Source: Montifringilla adamsi (taxonomy: Eukaryota; Chordata; Aves; Passeriformes; Passeridae). From it: a DNA stretch of 64,000 nt. A program made the translations under genes and the position numbers. How positions within the stretch are numbered: the stretch's first letter is position 1; each line of letters starts with the position of its first letter. The DNA lies in the NCBI GenBank assembly GCA_017590115.1, contig JAGGNK010003335.1, positions 13,598,779 to 13,662,778 on the forward strand, written 5' to 3'. Below the pieces are notes generated by a model. It saw nothing but the letters and a program-made list of their open reading frames with translations, did no database searches and was not told where the DNA came from. Shown one piece after another: positions 56,510-64,000 of this stretch.

Positions 56510-56872
56510 GAGATTTGCAGCACACAGGATTTGCAGCACACACAGGATTTGCAGCACACACAAGGTCTGCAGCCACGCTCAGGATTTGCAGGAACACACA
56601 GGATTTGTAGAACACACAGGAGATTTGCAGCCACACAGGAGATTTGCATCACACACAAGATTTGCATCACACACAAGATTTGCAGCCACCCATGACATTT
56701 GCAGCACACACAGGATTTGTAGAACACACATGAGATTTGCAGCCACCCACAAGATTTTCAGGAACACACAGGATTTGCAGCCACGCATGAGATTTTCAGG
56801 AACACACAGGATTTGCAGGAACACACAGGATTTGCTGCACACACAAGATCTGCAGCCACACACAAGTCTCTG
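56510..56872. repeat. Minisatellite, 18-19 bp unit (GATTTGCAGCACACACAG)
   Basis: About twenty units of GATTTGCAG followed by CACACACAG, CCACACAGGA or GAACACACAG, with length variants of 16-21 bases. Unit types are interspersed rather than in blocks, suggesting repeated unequal exchange or conversion. Several frames on both strands are open across much of it and translate to Cys/Thr/His-rich strings. Confidence 0.95.
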
Positions 56873-59214
56873 AGGGGAAAACACAGTGGGTGGATTTTTG
56901 AAAAGGGCCAGGATTAATCTGACAACCTCTGCAGTTATAGATAGAGAGGTGTCTGATAGAGCTGCTTCTCGGGGAGGGTGGGCAGAGGATTTCATCCCCA
57001 GGGATGTCATAGGAGGTCCTGGTGTTGCTGGAGGTCTCTCCCCCTCCAGTGGGAGCACGTGTTCATCAGTGTGTGGAAGGAATTCAGAGTGAGCTGGGCT
57101 GGGCTAGGCAGGCACTGCCAGAGCTGTGGTGAAAATGACTTCTTGCATTCTCAGAAGGGATTTCCTGCTCACCTCAGCCTCACCTGGTTTCCCCAGCCCT
57201 GCTCCTGCTCCATCTGCATTCACACAGTGCCTGCAGCCCTTGGGCAGCACATCTGGGAGGAGCTGAGCTCCCATCAAATCCTTGATTTTAGATTTCTGCT
57301 CATTTCAGCCATCTCCTTCTCCTGCTGGAATTCTTCTCCTGGTTGAAACATCACAGCTCAAGGGCTTTTTCCCCCTCCAGACTTTAACTTCTGTAGGTGC
57401 AACCTGTAGAGGAGGGGGATTTATGCCTGTGAGGCTCAGGAATCTCCAGGGGGGGTGTGTGGCCTGCACTGAGTCAGCTTTGAAAAGGACGGGATATTTT
57501 AAATAGCTTGATCTAAAACTGATTCCAATCTGTCTCTTTATGGCAGCAGGCGAAAATAATAACGTTTCCAGGCAGGTGAGGAAAGCTGCCTGATGTGGAA
57601 TTGGAGTGTGATCATGACTGACATGGATTTTGGGACTGTTCCAAGGAGGAGACACGTGTGAAAGTAAATCCTCTGGCAGCTCAGCAGCAGAGTGGCTCAG
57701 AGCCTGGGTAAAGGATTGCAGGAGGGAACATCTCAGGAATAATAAAGCCTCAGAAAGTTTGTTTTAGCTGCCATACTAATATTCTGATCATTGATACTGA
57801 AGAGGTCTTTTGTGAGATGGAGTTTGTTTATTTGGCCTGCTTAATACCCATTAGCACAGTATGCTGAAAGTGTATATAGGAGTAAAATTAATGATATTTG
57901 TTGAGTTTATTAAAGTTTAAATAATATCTTTTTTTTTTTTGCAAAATTATCGTAAAACTCAGAGTTATGTGAGTCTCAAAGCTATTTGATATGGATGCCA
58001 TTATTTGGTAATGGATGTGGAATTAAAGATATGCTGTAAGTCAGATTAAGCAGAACTGCAAAACACAGAAAAAAAATTCCTAGTAGCCATTTCTCAGTAT
58101 GAGATGGTTCTGTTTAATTTAAATAACTGTGATTTATGTTGATTTTTTCAGTACAGTTGAGCAAAACAACACAATTAAAATTCACACAATTAATTTCCTG
58201 ATACCATTATATTTGTCTACAAATCTTCATTCAAAAATTCAGCTCAAAGCTTTTCCCCATTGTCCTATCCCTATATTTTCAGTGAAAAGAGCCTCTCTGG
58301 CTTCCTTGTAGCCCTCTTTAGGTCCTGGAAGGCTGCAGCAAAGGGCTCCTCAGGACTCTGGAGCAGGGAGATGCATCTGTGAATGTCTCAGTACCCTGAG
58401 CAGTGAGCCCAAAAATAGAAAAACACCCCAAAAACAACTCCTGCAAACCATCCCAGCAGCTTCCTGCTGCTGCCTGTGCCCCCCGGACTGGAGGGACACC
58501 CTGGCCACACACTGCACTCAGAGGTGGCAGCATCCCTGGCAAGAGGAGGAGGATGCCCAGCAGGAATGACCCGTTTTGGCAGCGTGCCATGGAGCCTGTG
58601 GCCTCCCCTGCTTTCACTCCAAAACGATTCCAAAATCTCTGCTGGTAAATGGAGAGGCAGCTGAGTGCCATGGCTGATTGTCGTTTTCTGAGTGGTTTTG
58701 TTTCTGCACTGGTAGTTTTCCAGTCTAAGCAGAATGAGAATGCAAAGAGGAAATTACTGTCAAACAGACCTTTGTAAATTGCTGTCAGTGAGTGGCAGGA
58801 GATGAGCCAAAGAGATCCTGTTCTTGTCAGCCTCACTGGAGTAGCGTGCTGTCCTCATTCAAGGAGAGCCCTTGTCTTTTTTAGCTGTGTGTAGGATGAA
58901 GCAAATAGTAAGTGATGTAAATGATTGATTTGGTTTGCTGCAAATGATGGAAATGTGGCGAAGTGGCAGGAAAAAGGAGCGTGCAGTGCCTGGGATGGAT
59001 GAATAATGAATGGGGAAATGGTTTGCTGCTGGATTGTGGCTCATGGATTTTGGCTGAGGCTGCCAGGGCTTCATCACACGATGGCACACAAGGGGAGAGG
59101 AGCATGGCCATGAGGGCAGCGCTGGGGACACGTGTGTCCTGCTGGGCCACCTCTCTGGGACCTGCCTTTGCTGCACTGCTGCACAGCCTGCTGCAGCAGT
59201 GCTGGGTGAGAGCA
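56873..59214. other. Unique intronic block with AT-rich segment
   Basis: 57740-58270 is strongly AT-rich with a T12 run at 57929-57940 and no recognised repeat. The remainder is unique and GC-moderate. No exon recognised. Confidence 0.45.
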
Positions 59215-59505
59215 GCCTTGCAGCAGGGACACAGCCTTGCAGCAGGGGCACAGCTGTGCAGCAGGGACACAGCCTTGCAGCAGGGACACAGCCGTGCAGC
59301 AGGGGCACAGCCATGCAGCAGGGACACAGCCATGCAGCAGGGGCACAGCCGTGCAGCAGGGACACAGCCATGCAGCAGGGACACAGCTGTGCAGCAGGGG
59401 CACAGATGTGCAGCAGGGACACAGCCATGCAGCAGGGACACAGCCGTGCAGCAGGGACACAGCCATGCAGCAGGGACACAGCTGTGCAGCAGGGGCACAG
59501 CCTGC
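59215..59505. repeat. Minisatellite, 19-bp unit, stop-free in all six frames
   Basis: About fifteen copies of GCAGCAGGGACACAGCCAT, with G/A in GGGRCAC and CCAT/CCGT/CTGT/CCTT at the unit end. The unit length is not a multiple of three, so every frame cycles through all three phases; because no phase contains a stop on either strand, all six frames are open. The + strand reads a 19-residue repeat QQGHSHAAGTQPCSRDTAM-like, the minus strand a Cys/Ala/Leu-rich repeat. Little drift in length between units. Confidence 0.97.
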
Positions 59506-61149
59506 ACTGAGCACCATGGGCAGGAGGCTCTGCTGACCAAAGCGTGACTTCATGCAGTTTCAGTCTGGATTTTCTCCCACACTACGTTTTTGGTGTTATT
59601 TTCCTGGTGCTGATGCGTTGCCCTGTTCTTTTGAGTTCTTCTATGGCTTCTGATGTTCACTTTCTTGTAACGATCTTTCTCACGTGCTTTTCTGTAAATA
59701 CTTATTGCTTTGCATTCTTTTATGGAGGAGGAGAGGTTTGATGGACTGTTGGTTTGTCCAGTGTCACTGGAGAGGTGGCACTTTTACCCTCCAATCCACT
59801 GTCACTTTTGGAAATCTATAAATGTTGGAGTCAGAATTAAACTTCCCTCTTTTTTACCTTGGAGAATCCAGTGTCCACATCGTTCTATTTCGTGTCCTAG
59901 AGTGACACTGATGGGCTCCCTCTCCTTTTCTCTCTCCAATTCTTGCTCAGTCCAACATAAGAAGCAGAACCCATGCTGGGTGCTCAGGATGGTGAATGAT
60001 GGCAGGACCACAACCAAGGGTGGGCTCACGACTGAGGAGCACTGGCCCAGATTCAGATGCCCTAATTTCCACCTTTGTCTGATGTTTGCTGTTGGCAGAT
60101 GCTGCTGAAAGCTGGGGGTCTTCCCACGGAGCACAGGCTTGCAAATGAGGCAGAATTTAGGTCAGCTGAACCTGGGCCAAATGGTGTTGGGCTATTGACT
60201 GGCACAGCCCATCCCTTTGAGGGGGCATCCTGACAGTGTGGCAGCTGCTTCCTGGTGGGGGCAGGAGAAAAGGAACTTCTTGGCCACCAGATTTTATCTG
60301 ACTGGGTGGAAAAACAGTCCCTGTCCTGCCTAGGGGACATAAATTTGGAGTGGTGAGCCAAGAGATGTGATGGACACAAAGAGAATTAGGTGAGAGGATG
60401 TATCAGCAGCCGTCTCTCCTTATTGCCAGGTGACAATCTCAGAGGCTTTCCTGCCCTCAACTTTTCCACTGGAAATTGTTCAGAAAAACAGTCCTTAGGC
60501 ACTTTCTCACACTTTCATTTGGGAAATGTAAGATGGTTTTTGGAGGTGGGATCATCTCTAATTTGCAGGTGGCCCTCAACTCTTGCTGTTCACCTGATGT
60601 GCCACAGACCCTGTTCCCACAGGGATGGGTTTTGTACACTTTTGTACATCCACATTTCACCTTTCCGGGCTGGAAGCAGTTAAATTGCCATGCTTCTGAG
60701 GAGAAAAATACATGCCTGAGGTCTGTGAACCTCATTGGAAAAAGTTGGGTTTAATTTTAGCACAATGTGCTGAAGGCAGGTCCTGAGGTTATGGTCCAGG
60801 ATTTCCAGGGATTAAGTAAAGTAGGGCACAAATTCTCTGGGTCGTGGAAGGTCACCTGCTGCTGAACACTTGTTTCACAGCCCTCTGGGCTCTGCTCCCA
60901 TGGGAGCTGCTGCCTGGAGCTGTGGGAACAGGGGACATTGCATCACCCACCACGTGGGACAAATTCATTTCCCCAAAAGCGCTGGGAAGAGTGAAAAAAA
61001 AAAACCCAAAACAACAAACAAACTTATTTTCATTGAAATGAAGTGAAGGAGTGGAAGGAGAGTTTGGGAGGGACATCTGTGGTGGTGCTGGCTTCTGGCT
61101 GGAGCTTCTGTATCCAATCTGTGTGCTGAGAAGGCCGAGCAGCTTCAAG
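59506..61149. other. Unique intronic block
   Basis: No repeat or exon recognised except an A-rich run near 60996-61021. Confidence 0.45.
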
Positions 61150-61925
61150 AATCATAGAAAGTTTGGGTTGGCAGCTCATCCGGTCCCACCGCTAGAAAGA
61201 GCAGGGACATTTTCAACTCAACCAGGTTGCTCAAAGCTCTGCTCAAGTTGGCCCTGAACATTTCCAGGGATGGGGCACCTGCAGTTTTGAATTCTGCAGC
61301 CCCTGCCACGCCTGAGCACCCTTTCCATGGGGAAATTCCTGCTGTGCCCACCCTGAGCCTGCCCTGGCCCAGCCTGAGGCCGTTCCCTCTCCTCCTGTCC
61401 CTGTTCCCTGGAGCACAGCCCGACCCCCCGGCTGTCCCCTCCTCTCAGGAGTTGTGCAGAGCTACAAGGTCCCCCTGAGCCTTCTTTTTTCCAGGCTGAG
61501 CCCCTTCCCAGCTCCCTCAGGGATTCTCCAGCCCCTTCCCAGCTCCATTCCCTTCCCTGGCCAGGCTCCAGCCCCTCCAGGGCTCTCTCCTCTGAGGGGC
61601 CCAGAACTGAACACAGCACTCACGGTGTCACCTCAGCAGTGCCAGCACAGGGACAGTCCCTGCCCTGCTCCTGCTGCCACACTATTGCTGAGACAGCCCA
61701 GGTGCCTCTTGCCCACCTGGGCTCGTGTTCAGCTGCTGCTGCCCAGCACCCCCAGGTCCTTTTCCCCCAGGAGCTTCCCAGCCTGGAGCCGCAGGGAATT
61801 GTGACCCCAACCTTGCTGAACCTCACACCCTTCCCTCAGTCCATCAATCCAATCATTCAGCTTCTTGGCCAGATTCTAAGCTGGGCTACAACCTGCCCCA
61901 GCTCCACCCTTCCCAGTGCCCTCTC
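61150..61925 (-). mobile_element. Longest CR1 copy in the window, antisense
   Basis: About 775 bases. Starts AATCATAGAAAGTTTGGGTT (CR1 tail) and passes the shared 51-base block, GGCTGTCCCCTCCTCTCAGG, CCTTCTTTTTTCCAGGCTGA and AGCCCCTCCAGGGCTCTCTC. It then enters the 3' end of the reverse-transcriptase ORF region (CCCAGCACCCCCAGGTCCTT, TTGCTGAACCTCACACCCTT). The antisense frames here are not genes, and the sense frame is broken by many stops. Only the far 3' part of the LINE survives. Confidence 0.9.
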
Positions 61926-63203
61926 CAGGCTGGGCACAGCTGGCTCAGCAGCTGCAGATGTGCAGCGGGGTGGCTGCACTGCTGCTGCATCCCTGGGAGT
62001 GTGGGATGTGCTGGAAGGAGCTCCCTGGACATAAACAAATGGAGACAGCATGAGCCCAGAGCAGCAGGAAGGGAGCTGGACAGGCCAGCTGGAGTGTGTG
62101 AAGGCAAATGGACTGGCTGGGAGGGAAGGGAGGCCTGGAAGGTGGCTGCCTTTGTCTAGACAGTGTCTGTAATGATTTCTTTATTATTTATTTTATTTTT
62201 ATAACTGCTCTCTCTGGACAGTCCTTTGCAGTCAGGTCCTGGCAGGACTGGCAGCCCCTGCTGGGACTGGACTGGGCTCCTCAGAGCTGGTGCATGCCAG
62301 AGACAGCAGTCCTGTGGGTAGGGTGCTGTTTGTTGTCAGGATAAAAATAATGATGCAGCTTTCCTGGGCTGTGGAATGTTTCTCACTCCGTCTGCCTCGC
62401 TGAGCTGACACTGGGCTGTGTTGGCTTGACAGCTGTCAGTCAGAGTGGTTGGATGTGCCAATTAGCCAGGCTCACCAGGGCCTTTGGGATTGCTTGTGAG
62501 GGTTGTGTTGGCAAAAATCACCCTGTGAGGTTGCCCAAAACCCAACCTCCTCCTGTCCATGCCAGATTGGAAGGAGATGGGGCAGCACCTCCACTCTCAG
62601 CAGCCTGAAATCCCCGTGTGTGAGCTTTTGCTTGGCCCCTCTTCTGCAGTTCAGTGAGCCTGAGGCTGTCATTCCTGTCTGCATAATCATTTCTTGTTCT
62701 TCTGCTGCCTTTTACACTTGCAGAGAGCACAATTCAGTGCTTCTCACGAGGGGACAAAAAAAAAAATAATCCCAATTTGGAGCTGTGCTGTTCCTTGACC
62801 CCCCAGTCAGCAAAACCTCTCCAGGACCGTCCAAAGCCTTGCTGTACTCTTGTCTGGGACGGATTTCAGTCCCACAAGAGAGCATTCCTCATAATTGAAT
62901 CACTTTAATGCTTAATTAGAAAAATTCTATGTTTCCTTGGGGAAGAGTGAAGCATACTATAAGTGAGGGCAGGCAAGGCACTACTGTGCTCCTTCAGCCC
63001 AGCCCAGCATCCCTGTGGGAATGCAGGGCGCTCCAAAAGTGCTGCTTGTTACCTGCCTTTTTTTGCCCTTTCTTCTCCCAGGACAGGAAGCTGGGGGCAG
63101 CTTGTGCTGAATTTGAGTTTCTGTGAGGTACTGGCTGGAGAAAATGCTGATTTCTTCTTCTGCACAGCCCTGGCAGGCTGGAGAAATCAAGGAAAGTGAG
63201 GTG
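61926..63203. other. Unique intronic block
   Basis: No repeat or exon recognised. Short A12 at about 62755-62766. Confidence 0.45.
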
Positions 63204-63462
63204 GAGGTCGGGCTGTGCTCCAGGGAACAGGGACAGGAGCAGAGGGAACGGCCTCAGGCTGGGCCAGGGCAGGCTCAGGGTGGGCACAGCAGGAATTTCC
63301 CCATGGAAAGGGTGCTCAGGCTCTGGAACTGCCCAGGGAGCTTTGGAGAGCCCATCCCTGGAGTGTCCCAGGAAGGGCTGGAGGTGGCACTGAGTGCTCT
63401 GGGCTGGGGACAAGGTGGGGATTGGGTACAGCTGGACTGAGAGGGCTTTTCCAACCTCAGTG
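63204..63462 (+). mobile_element. CR1 LINE 3' fragment
   Basis: GGTCGGGCTGTGCTCCAGGG, AACGGCCTCAGGCTGGGCCA, the shared 51-base block, CTGGAACTGCCCAGGGAGCT, then AGGGCTTTTCCAACCTCAGT. Lacks the terminal octamers. Confidence 0.9.
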
Positions 63463-63923
63463 ACTTTTCCAGCCTGGCTTTTGTCCAGTGGTTTCCAAGC
63501 AGAGCTTTCAGCACACACACAAATGAGATCTGGTCTGAGGTCAGCAGCAGAGCCATGATGAGGAATGACACCCAACAGGAATGATCCTGTGCTCCAGAGC
63601 AGGACCATCCTTCAATTCTCTGTGTCCTGCTGAGGTTTTCTTCATTATGGAATTTACAGAACTCACTGTTCCGCAGCTGCCGAAATTCCACCAGAGAAGC
63701 AGATGGGATCCTTTCCATGGGGAGCCTGGGGCAGGGATCCCAAATCCTCAGCTGCTGAGGAGGTCACACAGTGCCCACAACAGTTCCTGGCTCAGCTGGG
63801 CCACCACAGGTGTCTCTGCCTGTCCTTGTCACAGCTCTGGATGATGCTCCCAGCACGGAGCTGAGCACTGGGGCCAGGGGGGGAGCAGCCCCAAGCACTC
63901 CTCCTGCCTCCACCCCAGCCCAG

Positions 63924-63983
63924 CCTCAGCTCACCTGGGCTGTGAGAGCCCAACCTCAGCTCACCTGGGCTGTGAGAGCCCTC
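63924..63983. repeat. 30-bp tandem repeat, two copies
   Basis: CCTCAGCTCACCTGGGCTGT-GAGAGCCCAA at 63924-63953, repeated at 63954-63983 with a changed last base or two (CCCTC). It ends close to the window edge, so the array may continue. Confidence 0.85.
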
Positions 63984-64000
63984 CCTTGTGGCAGTGGCAG

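Noticed and set aside
56510..56872. Possible CRISPR-like array of regular repeats
   Set aside because: Units are contiguous with no unique spacers, in a vertebrate genome; it is a minisatellite.
58859..59553. Frames of 100-219 codons on both strands
   Set aside because: All derive from the 19-bp minisatellite, which lacks stops in six frames; no splice, start or family evidence.
61218..61826. 133-, 116- and 131-codon frames as possible genes
   Set aside because: They lie within an antisense CR1 fragment and are by-products of it.
1..64000. tRNA, rRNA, snRNA or telomeric repeats
   Set aside because: No cloverleaf with A/B boxes, no conserved RNA sequence and no TTAGGG array were recognised on either strand by eye.

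Overview
The window looks like vertebrate nuclear DNA from a bird, most likely a songbird. It holds about eighteen fragments of CR1-type LINEs with the usual avian 3' tail, four or five solo LTRs (two resemble ERVK-type LTRs common in songbirds, by recollection), many GC-rich minisatellites and one CpG island. No bacterial gene, operon, CRISPR array, tRNA or rRNA was seen. Almost all long open frames are chance frames, CR1 antisense frames, or frames kept open by tandem repeats.

The only coding sequence I would defend is a short first coding exon on the + strand. It lies at 4702-4747 inside a CpG island (about 4330-5350), starts MGNAES (an N-myristoylation type start) and ends at a consensus splice donor, GTAAGT. 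The parent gene could not be identified. The rest of the window, to 64000, is best read as the long first intron of that gene. Weak pseudo-exon candidates inside it (6479-6548, 12593-12723, 16789-16848) are listed with low confidence.

Layout: 1-4.2 kb is upstream flank with two minisatellites and CR1 pieces. 4.3-5.35 kb is the CpG-island promoter and exon 1. 5.35-18 kb is repeat-poor intron with several inverted repeats. 18-38 kb has CR1 fragments, two minisatellites, a 32-base poly(A) and two related solo LTRs in opposite orientation (26436-26820 minus, 32987-33396 plus). 38.4-38.9 kb is another probable solo LTR. 38.9-47 kb is mostly unique. 47.2-56.9 kb is repeat-dense: an ERVK-like LTR, a roughly 530-base T/C-rich tract with a higher-order duplication, three CR1 fragments, a second ERVK-like LTR with a perfect 6-bp target duplication, and an 18-19 bp minisatellite. 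57-64 kb has an AT-rich unique block, a 19-bp minisatellite open in all six frames, and two CR1 copies.

No undescribed gene system was found. The most unusual sequence-level observations are the tandem arrays that lack stops in up to six frames, the nested T-rich array, a 51-bp block identical in five CR1 copies, and several perfect inverted repeats.
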